A stretch of DNA of 64,000 nt from Russula earlei (Eukaryota > Basidiomycota > Agaricomycetes > Russulales > Russulaceae): positions 1-64,000 of the forward strand of contig JAGFNK010000232.1 in NCBI GenBank assembly GCA_025769875.1. The letters run 5' to 3'. Shown here in pieces: positions 12,301-22,251 of the stretch; the stretch's first letter is position 1, and each line of letters starts with the position of its first letter. A program made the translations under genes and the position numbers. Under the pieces are notes generated by a model. The model made no database searches and was not told where the DNA came from. It saw only the letters and a program-made list of their open reading frames with translations.

Positions 12301-13468
12301 AGTTCGTCCTCGTGGGCGATCATTATCAGCTACCCCCATTGGCGGGTTCTTTTGTCCTATTGTGATGTACATAGGCTGATGAAAACTGGTGTACAGGTAC
12401 GCAACCGCGAGGCGAGAAAGGGCGGCCTGGACGTATCTTTATTCCGTCGACTTTCAGAAGCTCATCCTCATGCGGTGGTCGAGCTCACACAACAATACCG
12501 CATGAATGCCGACATCATGCTCCTCTCCAACAAACTCGTCTATGATGATCATTTAAGCTGTGGAAACCAGAAAGTCGCGAATCAAAGCCTCATCATACCG
12601 AATCATACATTCATTCAAGACGTCCATGTCCCGACTTTGCCTTGTAGAGACCTTTGTTGGATGCAAGAGCTGATGCTCCCAAGGCAAGACATCTGCTTGA
12701 TGGACGAACTGGCTCGAGTCTGACAATTTTATGTAGCCGAAAAGCCGTATTCGTGAATACAGATGACGTTCCTGCGAGAGAGTCACATGTGGGCGACCTC
12801 GTACAGAACGTGACAGAGGCCTTGCTCGTGCAACAATTTACAGAATGCTTGATCGGCAGCGGCATCGGCGCAGAACAGATCGGAGTAGTTGCGCTATACC
12901 GGCAGCAGATTAAACTGCTTTCGTATTTGTTACGCAGTCAACCAAGCGTGGAGATTCTCACGGCCGACAGGAGTCAAGGGAGGGACAAAGACTGCATCAT
13001 TATGTCTATGGTACGCTCGAATGAAGAGGGCACAGTGCGTTTTTTCACGCGACTTTCGGCCGGAGTGCTAATCAATGGCGGGTGAAGATTGGGGATCTTG
13101 TCAAGGACTGGCGACGTATGAACGTCGCGTTCACGAGGGCTCGCTCGAAGCTGGTCATATTTGGTTCACGCTCAACGCTCACACGGACCCCACTTCTGGA
13201 ATCTTTCTTTAAGCTCATGGAAAGCGAAGGCTGGATATTCCGACTTCCGAGCGATGCACACGAGGCACATGCTGGGGCTCTTTTCTCTTCCCAAGATGTG
13301 CCCAATAAGCGCACACGTGATGGTGACGGTCACGCTGAGAGAGACAACACGAAAGATCAACATGACAGAGAAGGCAACAAGAGAAAGCGACTCAGTCCTA
13401 ATCGTGGACTCTTGCGAGGTCGGCCAATTTTGACAGATGTTTTCAACGATACTATCGACTTGACATAG
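9380..13468 (+). CDS. DNA2: DNA replication ATP-dependent helicase/nuclease DNA2
   Basis: Long multi-exon gene encoding the Okazaki-flap and DNA-end-resection nuclease-helicase. In order: a divergent N-terminus; an OB/nuclease region with [15 protein letters not shown] and the nuclease motif LEIKTGR (about 10627); the iron-sulphur cysteines [10 protein letters not shown] (about 10921); then a superfamily 1 helicase with Walker [10 protein letters not shown] (about 11815), Walker B DEAS (about 12243), QYRMN (about 12493), [11 protein letters not shown] (about 12957) and [14 protein letters not shown] (about 13117). The tail is basic and rich in Asp/Asn. Two introns are best read as GC-AG: 11985-12034 (joins NIDK to IHPDSRKYH) and 12684-12736 (joins MQELMLP to [10 protein letters not shown]). 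ATG 9380 was chosen because the longer frame starts with GTG. Confidence 0.95.
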
Positions 13469-13564
13469 TTTGTTATATTGTTTATCGCGACTCGCGTTCA
13501 ACCTCATACATTGACCTATGTTACACGTTCCTGTGGTGGATGCATACCTATCCGTGTCTACAGT

Positions 13565-15440
13565 TCACGATGGCAGCACACCAGTCCAAGTATCGACAAG
13601 GTCGATAACACAATAACCGTTGACAGGAACGTATTGTCTCGTAATCATCTTTATTGCCTCTTGTGCTACTATGCCCCCTAGGAAGGCAGCAACATTTGGG
13701 AGGTCAGCAGTTGGTGCACGTACACTGTAGTTCCTGTTAGCACCTGTCCGCGTTAAGCAATAGCAAAAGTCACATCTCGCCGATTGCATCTGACAACTCC
13801 TTTTCATTAAGTTCGGTACGAGGTATCAAAGTGACAACATGATCGCGGAGCTCGCGTTCTGTGGGACCGCCCGTTTGCCTGGGAGGGGATGACCGCCACG
13901 CATCGAGGGCAGAAAACGCCAGGTGCGTGGCCGTTTCTCGCGTTAGGCTGTTGAGGTGCATAACTGCGTTTATCAACAGCTGCTACCTGGATACGGACTG
14001 CGTTGCATGAGACTCACCAAGTTTTTCCGGCAAGGCATCTAGGGCGCCGTAGCGCGCACCCTTGAGCAGTTGTACTCCGTGCGCGTTTTTAACAAACAAA
14101 TCGACGAGCTCGCTATCGACAGGTGCGCGCAAGAGTGAGCGAAACTGCTCACGTTCCTCCCCGGCTTGCGTACGATACAAGTTCTGCAAGTGCACGTAGC
14201 TCTCTGTATCGCTCTTCATATCAGGCAAAGTAGCATTGAGCGGAAGGACATGCGGCGGTCGTTCAGAGAACGAGCGAAGAGCAATGAGGAGATGGCCAAA
14301 GGGGGTTGGGGGCATTGTAGCTGTGTCTGCGAAAAGCTCGACAAGATGTGGGGGGACAACTGTTGGTGTCCAAGCGCGGTAAGCCTGAGCCAATGCCTCG
14401 TCAAAATTTTCTTCATCAGAGGTACGTCTTTGGGCGTTTAAAATAGACTTGAATTCTTGCTTTTCTGCGTGAGTCTGAGGCGGGAGCCCATTGTGCTGTG
14501 CATGGGCAGTCGCTTAAACGGGCACGCACGCCGCAGTAGACGATGACGTACTGCAGCTTTCCAATCATCAAGGGCACGAACAAGTATATACACATAAGGG
14601 ATATGACCATGGTCGGTCGTATCCATCGAATCAAATTCAAGCGCCTGGGCGGCTTGGAGGAGAGCCGGAAATGGCTTGTCGATGCGAATTGACGGTGCTG
14701 TTTCTGTATGGCTCTCAATGACTACAACTCACATTCAGTCATCGTATTTACCACGCCAGCAGGGAGCCACGCACTTTCGTGGGTATGGAACTGCACAAAA
14801 ATTTCAGCAAGGAAGCCCGCTGAACGCACGGGGATAAGAGGTGGAGAAGAAGAGTTTCTCCAAAGGAGGTCGGCTAGCCGCGTCAAAAGTACGGGGGCAA
14901 GATTGTGCGTAATAATGAGAGAAAAGCCAAAGAAGTAGGATGGATCAGAGGCAAGGACATCTGCAACGTCACGAGTGTCCGCGGTTGCATGAACGTTGTC
15001 GTTTAGTTCTGCCAAGAGGCGAACGGCTTCTTCTGAGCGATTGCGACCAATACTGGTGGGTCCGTCGAAGAAGAAGTTGTTCCCTGCGTCACCAGGGGAG
15101 ACAAGAGCGTGATCGAGGAGAGTGAAGTGTCCGATCCCCGGGAGCACGAGATTCTTCAAGATAGACGTTGCAGTCGCACTGGCACCAATGACTAGAATGC
15201 GCGCGGATTCCAAAGCAGACTGTCCCATCGAAGCCCAGAGCCTGAACGGGATCCGAGCTCAGGTAGACCCTAAAACGGAATTGGTGTAATGAATCGCACC
15301 TGAGTTGACGATCGTATCGGCGAGTCTTGGTGTCTGGCTGGACACTGGGAGAAATTGAGTGTCAATCGCATGGTCACAAAGCTTCCTCACTGGGTCGTAG
15401 CTGTTTCTGCGTTTATATCGTGTGATATGTCGAAACCCAT
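13565..15440 (-). CDS. ULA1: NEDD8-activating enzyme E1 regulatory subunit (ULA1/APPBP1/NAE1)
   Basis: The protein begins in exon 1 at 15440 (MGFDISHDINAETATT), then reads DTKTRRYDRQLR|LWASMGQSALESARILVIGA, the hallmark start of E1-like adenylating proteins. LVLPGIGHFTLLDHALVSPGDAGNNFF follows, with no catalytic cysteine domain of the UBA3 type. The C-terminus RAPTADLPNVAAFLGGIVAQEAIKMITRQYVPVNG...TWTG matches the conserved end of NAE1. With UBA3 it activates NEDD8/Rub1 for cullin modification. The gene converges with DNA2 (96 bp between stop codons) and diverges from the release-factor gene with only 56 bp between start codons. Confidence 0.92.
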
Positions 15441-15496
15441 GGTAGGCTCAGGTTCATGAATTCAGTTGGACGCAGAATGTGACTGATGATCGCCGC

Positions 15497-17054
15497 ATGG
15501 CTGACTCCCCCCCATCGGACGGGTCGCGCCGGGTTATGTTCCTTCTACGACGCTACCTCCGCCACGCATCACAACAGTCCATTTTGACGCAACGAAGCTT
15601 TGGACATTCCTTGTCATGTCATTCGAAGAAGTTGGAGGCCATCGCCACATACGAGCAACTTGTTCATGAGCACGCACCTTTGATCAGCTACTTGGAAGGA
15701 TTGACTGCACATGACCCACTTTTGGTATGGACTTCATGACTTTAGTGACTCGCATCTCAACTATTTTCAAGAGACCTCATGCAGAACCCTCCAGCGAAGA
15801 TGCAGGAGCGCGCAATTACAAAGGTACCAGAAATTTCCGAATAGCGTTGGAACATTTTCGTACACTGAAGGCTGTCAGTCGAGTTTTCAAGTCTTTCGTG
15901 CACCTATTTATCTGCTGCGGTAGACATATGAAGATACAGTCCAACTATTCGACTCTCCAGAGCTCGTCGACCTTGCCATTGTGGAGACCGATACTCTCAT
16001 TAGCGACCTACGCTTCCTCCTAAAGCACGACCTTCCAACCGCCCTTCTCCCGTCCTCCGAGACTGAGGAACTTTCCGCCCTAGTAGAGCTCAAAGCTGGT
16101 GTAGGTGGCTCTGAATCCTCGCTGTTCGTCGCAGAACTTTTGCGGATGTATTCGCGCTTTTCTCGGCAAAATGAGTGGGAACCAACTGTGTTGTCAAGCT
16201 CCGAAGGTGACAGTGGAGGGTTCAAGGATGCCATCCTCGAGATCAAAGGAACCGGTGCCTATGATGCTTTACGGTGGGAGAGCGGCGTGCACCGGGTGCA
16301 ACGGGTGCCTACGACCGAAGCTAGCGGCCGTGTGCACACGAGCACCGTCGCGGCTGTCGTGAGTGGACTAGTACCTACCGTTTGAATGCACGGCTCATGT
16401 CTGCAGGTGTTACCACTCTCTGACGAATCACGAATGAATGGAGCGGATGATCTCGTCAAACCCGAGGATGTTCGGGTTGAGGTCATGCGCGCGCGCGGTG
16501 CAGGTGGCCAGGCGCGTCGTTCCTTTGCTATCTCATGGGCTGAGCTGAGGGTAATCGTAGCACGTGAACAAAACGGAATCGGCAGTACGGCTTACTCACC
16601 TACCCACTGGGATCACCGTCTCGATGCAGGACGAACGAAGTCAGCATCAGGTACGTCTTGTAATTCGAGTAGGAATGCACACGCGTGATTCGTCCCACGC
16701 CTGCCCACAGAATAAACGACGAGCGTACCAAATTCTGCGGGCGCGCTTGATGGACCTCAAATTGGTGCGGGACCAGGCCGAGCGTCGGGCGGTGAGGAAA
16801 AGCCTTGTCCGGACGGCAGATCGCGGCGAGAAAATCCGGACATATAATTACCAACAGGTGCTTTTCAATCGCGTGTGACAGGCACTTTTCGTTTACTAGG
16901 TAAACAGAATCGCGTCACCGACCATCGCTTGGGAAAAGGAAGCATGGTTTCCTGCGAAGCCATCATGGAGGGTGTTGGGCTACGGATGTTGGTCGACGGA
17001 CTCAAGGATAAGCACTTGAGCGAGGCACTTGAGGAGGTACTGGAGCCTACCTGA
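15497..17054 (+). CDS. MRF1: mitochondrial peptide chain release factor 1 (MRF1)
   Basis: Class I release factor of the bacterial RF1 type. The N-terminus contains [15 protein letters not shown], a basic, acid-free stretch typical of a mitochondrial presequence; translation may start at 15497 or at the in-frame ATG 15536. Conserved blocks: [23 protein letters not shown] and [41 protein letters not shown] follows, where GGQ is the peptidyl-tRNA hydrolysis motif, and the C-terminal [11 protein letters not shown] and NRVTDHR join across an intron. The intron after GGQ (16512-16560) begins GC; reading it as GC-AG joins GGQ directly to [13 protein letters not shown], as the family requires. The early part (about 15720-15960) has splice sites I could not settle. 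Confidence 0.93.
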
Positions 17055-17405
17055 ATCGAACTTTGTTTACAGTACGTGACGTACATTGATACCAAAAAAA
17101 AAAAGTGTCCGGCGGCGGCGGTGGCAACTGGGTTGGGTGATTTGTTTTTGGTAGTGGTGGTGTGCGATACACGCCCCGCGAATTTGTTACTTAAGCCGTT
17201 GCGATTTCTTCACATACAGCACAGCATACACTTGCTCTCTTTCCACCCTCCTCCGCCCTCCTCAACCCTCTCTTTTGTCTTTTTCCCTCTCCCCCCTCCT
17301 TTACACCCAGTTGAATCTCCACTAACGTTTTTTTTCTCCCTCATTTGTCATTCGTTCCTTCCACTGTCCTTGCCTTTCCTCTTCCCCTCGCCGAATTTCT
17401 TCACG
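17055..17405 (+). promoter_or_regulatory. upstream region of glyoxal oxidase with long pyrimidine tracts
   Basis: This 351-bp gap holds an A-run near 17094-17103 and then a marked C/T-rich stretch (about 17220-17400) on the coding strand just before the ATG. Such pyrimidine tracts are common close to the transcription start in fungal promoters. No TATA box is obvious. Confidence 0.45.
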
Positions 17406-19810
17406 ATGCTCCTGCATTCGCTACTGCTCGTCCTTGGGGTTTCCGCAGTCGTTCCGGCCCTTGCTCAGGTAGCTGGCACATTTCAAGTTGCGGGCAATAC
17501 TCAAGTGAGCGCAATGATGGTACGTTGATGAATTCACTCCCTGTTTCGTGTCCTTCTCATCCCCAGTACCACAGATGTTTGTTGTCAGCCCTGACAAGGT
17601 CTACATTCTTGACAAAGTCGAGGGTAATGCCCCCCAGATAAATGGACACTCTCAATATGCATCTATCTGGTAAGCGACGATATTCGCTTATTGCCCTATG
17701 GTTTTCTTCAATCACCTATTTTAGGGACATTCCCTCACGTACGGCAACACCCATCGATGTCCACACCAATGCCTTCTGTGCCGCTGGCATGCACCTTCCT
17801 AATGGCTCCTACGCTCTCTTCGGCGGAAATACCGCGGTCGGTCCCGGTGGCGATAACTCGGCTCCTGGTTCAACCGCCACCTTTGACCCAACCTATCAGG
17901 ACTACGATGGTACCCGCGCCATCCGCATTTTCAACTCTTGTGACGAAAATACACCGTGTACTTTCATTGACAACAGCACCCAGCTCGCAAAGCGTCGCTG
18001 GTATCCGGCTGCTGAACCCCTTGGTGATGGAACTGTAGTCCTGATCGGTGGCTTCGTCGCTGGCGGTTACATCAACCGCAATTACCCCAACACGGATCCT
18101 GCTTATGAAGGTGGTGCCGCTGAACCTACTTATGAATTCTTCCCGCCGGGGTCGCAATCTCCTCAAATCATGAATTTCATGGTGAAGACCAGCGGACTGA
18201 ATTCTTATGCATTGACATATCTCATGCCCTCCGGCAACGTATTCGTTCAGGCCAATTATTCGACCAGTTAAGCCGATCTAGCCCTCTCGTTTGATCCCGG
18301 CTGACTGCCTACAGTTATTTGGAACCCTGCCACTAATGCTGAGACTCCATTGCCGGACATGCCAGGGCAAATTGTTCGAGTATATCCCGCGTCAGGGGCG
18401 AACGCCATGCTCCCCTTGACACCTGATAATAACTACACTCCAACGATCCTTTTCTGTGGCGGCCAATACATGGATGATTACTCGTGGGGCAACTATAGTT
18501 ACCCATTTGCCAACACGTGGACAATCCCTGCCTCCTCCGACTGCCATCGCATCACTCCGGAACCTACGGACGGATCCTCACCCGCCTACGTACAAGATGA
18601 CAGCCTTCCAATCGGCCGGACCATGGGCCAGTTCATTGCACTCCCCGATGGCACCTTTCTTATTATCAATGGTGCTCAGAATGGTACTGCAGGCTATGCA
18701 CAAATGACACTGACGGTCCCTTCCGGTGCCATGCCGTTCGGCGAGTCACTTGCCGCCGGTCCTGTAGGTCAGCCTGCGATCTACAACCCGAATGCTCCTG
18801 CCGGTAGCCGCTGGTCAATGGCTCAACTAAGTTCTTCAAACATCTCCCGATTATATCACTCATCGGCGCTGTTACTTCCGGATGGTTCCGTTATGGTTGC
18901 TGGATCTAATCCGAATATCGACGTGAATCTCACCACGATATACCCCACAACGTATACTGCGGAGTACTTCTACCCACCTTATTTCTCTGCGATGACGCGA
19001 CCGGTGCCTCAAAATATCCCGAGCACGCTTACCTATGGTGGAAACTACTTTGATATCACTATTCCTTCAACATCCTATTCCGGTCCTGGAAACGATGCTG
19101 CGGATAATACGACCATATGGTTAATTCGACCTGGATTCACGACGCACGCGATGAATATGGGCCAACGGATTCTGCAGCTGAACCACACATCTACGGTGTT
19201 CTCGAATGGGACGATTGTTCTTCATACTTCTCAACTTCCACCCAATCCTAACTTGTTCCAACCTGGGCCAGCCATGTTATTTGTGACCATCAATGGTATT
19301 CCAAGCAATGGGTCATTCTTGATCGTTGGAAATGGACAGTTCGGCCCTCAACCCACCAGTTCCACTTCTGTGCTTCCTGAAAACGTGCGCAGCGCCTCGG
19401 CATCCGGAGCAGCACCTAAGAGTGCTTCGAGCAATAATAACGGTAGTGGAAGTTCTTCCCACACGGGTCCTATCGTTGGTGCCGTTGTCGCTGGGATTGC
19501 TGCTGTCGGTGTTCTCGGCGCTGTTTTCGGTATTTGCCTCGCCCGCCGTCGCAAGTCCCTTGCCGCGAGCTCACATACGATGTCCTCTTCACCTGGGACA
19601 AGATTTGGTGGTTTTTCTGAACGCGAGATGCGTAACTCTGATTCAAGCGCATTCATGCTTTTACAACAAAACCATCAGAGCGATGATGCCCCGATGCTCT
19701 CGCCATATCAAGATAAATTTGGACTGCAGGCGAGCTCACAATTCGCTCAGAGTGGCGAGATCAATCCTTATCGAGACGCGTATCTTTCCCGCTCGAGCAC
19801 TCCTCGATGA
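17406..19810 (+). CDS. glyoxal oxidase (copper radical oxidase, AA5_1), membrane-anchored
   Basis: Secreted copper radical oxidase that oxidises small aldehydes and supplies hydrogen peroxide. The signal peptide is MLLHSLLLVLGVSAVVPALAQ. The active-site set is visible: the cysteine of NAFCAAGMHLPNG (about 17776), the crosslinked tyrosine of KRRWYPAA (about 18000), Tyr-His of SRLYHSSALLLPDG (about 18850) and the histidine of FTTHAMNMGQR (about 19140). The protein continues past the catalytic domain into a Ser/Gly-rich stalk, one membrane span (GPIVGAVVAGIAAVGVLGAV...) with a basic LARRRK stop-transfer, and a cytoplasmic tail of about 85 residues. This suggests a cell-surface enzyme rather than a freely secreted one. 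The ORF is intact with short introns near 17520, 17640-17725 and 18270. Confidence 0.93.
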
Positions 19811-20275
19811 CGGGGGCTGATGACGACGGCGATGGTCGGACGTTTACGCGAGGCTTGTGATATCCAGGCCTTATTCTGTATCTATTCTTTTTGGCCCCTC
19901 GGCCTCTCCAATTCCATATCTAGCACACCACTTTACGTCGGTCTACTTAATGTATGTTTGGACCTATTCGGACTAGCTAGTTAGCTTGACCTCTCATTTC
20001 ATTCCGGAACTTTCTTTAAAGAATTTGTACGGCTGGCTGTCATCGGAATGCAGGGAGTAACAATAACAATCGCGAGCAGAGAGTTAAGCCACGAATGCAC
20101 TTATGAAACTTATTGTCGAAGGAGGAACCTGTCAAGTGCAGACGGCCGCTCAAATTGCGACTTGTTATCTGCTGTGGACCGTGCCCTAGTCCGCTTTTCG
20201 ATAAGCGCTTTGCGAAGTGCAACCTGGTAGAGACAAACCCTCGTGTGAGACCAGGCACGAAAGGGAAAAAAGAAC
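19811..20275. other. convergent intergenic region, no gene seen
   Basis: The glyoxal oxidase gene and UTP7 end facing each other across this 465-bp stretch. It is T- and C-rich at the left side, consistent with a 3' untranslated region, and I see no ORF or repeat with support. Confidence 0.5.
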
Positions 20276-22163
20276 TCAACGCACGGTTCTAGGGTCGATG
20301 ACATTTTTGTTCTGCTTCCGCAAGTATCTGGCAAAAAATCAAGATGAGCGCGTTCGATAATAATAATAGACAGGCGTAATCTACGCACCGCTTTAGGCTT
20401 TTGCCTTTACCACGCATCTTATGCTTTTCCTGCCCCATGGAGTCGCGCACTGGGGGGTTGCTGCTGTCCACTTGGGGTTCTACTACTACTTCATTTTCGT
20501 TCACGTACTCTGTCTCATCAGCCTTCCCTTGGATCCGCAAGCGGTGAAGACGTGGTAGCCGAGCGAACGGCACTGTGTCAGGGTCCCGGCCTTCCGTAAG
20601 CTTAGTCTTTGGGACAAACCCGCCTAGGAATTCTGGATCGAGCGTGATCATGTCTGGCTGGATCTAGTGCGGCAATGAGCACGAGTCGCTAAGATTTACC
20701 CCTGCCGAGAAGATCAGGGGAAGGAGAACGGAACCTTATCCAGTAGTGACTTGATCTCGCGCTCGCGGCGTGCTTTCGAGCCTTCGAAGGGATCTGCTTC
20801 AGTGCTGTCGAAGTTGGGCTCCCCAGCACCAGGGACCAATATGCAAGAGATTCCCGCGGCATGACCGATTGCGAGTACGTCCTGAAACGGGCAAAATGCG
20901 AGGGAAGTATGGGGTTTCGCAGTTTGCGGATGTGTCAGGTATAGAGGTGGCGGTGAAGGCGTAGGATGAGGCGCATGTATTGATGGCCGGGAGTATACCT
21001 GGCCGGGTCCACAGCGTTAATCGAGGATCATAAGTGAGGGATTATAATATGTACACACGTTCACCGTTCCGCCCGATGCGACCGCGAGACACCCACGTTG
21101 ACTCCATGTTAGAGTAGCATTACCACCACGACTGCTCCAAGACCGTAGTGTTTGCCTCCAACTGCGGCAATCCCATAATTTCACGATACCATCCACACCT
21201 GCTGTGGCCATATAACGACCTCCGGTGCTCTCGTCCACTGAGACACTGCAAACTGGTCCTAAATGCGCTAACAATCGCACAGCCGGATGCGGAAGGTTCG
21301 GGGTCCATAGCGTTACGGTGCCGTTCTGATGGCCAAGGTATATGACCGCGTTATGTATGTTCTGCGTCATGGTGACACATGCTCCGAGCTTCGTGCGGTG
21401 CTCCGCGACAAGTTGCCCTGTTGAGACGTCCTGATACTTCAGATAACCTGTATTTCCCTGTCGATAGCGTTAATCTAAACACTCTGTTTGAATACACCGA
21501 GGGTTACACACAATGGTGGCAAGAAGCCAATGAAATAAAAGGAACTCTAGGCGTGTCGGCTCGATGTGAGATTTTAATCTATGAAGTTCGACACCGTCAC
21601 GATCATAAATAAATACATATTTTTTTTGCGCGACTGCGTATTGTGAATGATCCTGTAAAAAGCTGGAGGCGATGAGTCCATAAGTTTGAGAAGGAGGACA
21701 TTGCATACGTGATATCTCGACAGGTTTCCCGGAGCTGCAACTCTGAGCAAACATGTCCGGTCTGCCAATCAAAAGTAGCGACATGGCCTTTTTGTCCGAC
21801 AATTGCCATATGTCGGCCGTTGCGGGTGTATCTAGCACGGTAAGGACCACCGTCGAGGGTGAATTCCTTGCGTGCACGCGCCGCTTCGACACCAATTGAA
21901 CTGACTATCTCATCCTGAGATATTCGCCACGTTCTGTCCATGTCTCCCTCTACTTCCATCGTTCCAGCTTCGTTAGGTAAAAGAAGTTCTGCATCTCGAA
22001 GTAGAGCCTTTGATCGCTCGTTGTCGACAGACTGTCGTTGCAGGGTCATTCGGAGCTTCTTGTTGGCTATGTAGTTGTATTTACGTGCTGGTTCTGGGAC
22101 AGGATCTGGGGGCTTGAGCAATTTGGGGAGAGCCATGTTAGCTTTTGAGATGAGCGAATCCAT
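20276..22163 (-). CDS. UTP7: U3 snoRNP / SSU processome protein UTP7 (WDR46)
   Basis: WD-repeat protein of the small-subunit processome, acting in the nucleolus on 18S rRNA precursors. It starts MDSLISKANMALPKLLKPPD and has an N-terminal region DNERSKALLRDAELLLPNEAGTMEVEGDMDRTW. Propeller blades follow: GGPYRARYTRNGRHMAIVG, QDHSQYAVAQKKYVFIYDRDG, LGHQNGTVTLWTPN and MATAGVDGIVKLWDCR. The C-terminal Utp7 signature has PFEGSKARREREIKSLLDK, then KMRGKGKSLKR and YLRKQNKNVIDPRTVR before the stop at 20276-20278. The order and length fit the family. It is head-to-head with UTP22. Confidence 0.93.
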
Positions 22164-22251
22164 AGATAACGTCCAACGTGTTTTTTTTTTTTTTTTCGAT
22201 GGTGGGCACAATCACGGGCCGACCAGCCGTTAGGAAACTTCCTCAACTACC
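22164..22251. promoter_or_regulatory. 88-bp divergent promoter between UTP7 and UTP22
   Basis: The two start codons are separated by 88 bp containing a T16 run (22181-22196). Poly(dA:dT) tracts exclude nucleosomes and are frequent in ribosome-biogenesis promoters, so the tract could serve both genes; that role is inference. Confidence 0.55.

Noticed and set aside
15730..15750. 21-bp intron gtatgg...tttag in MRF1
   Set aside because: Too short for a spliceosomal intron; the true splicing of this part remains unresolved.
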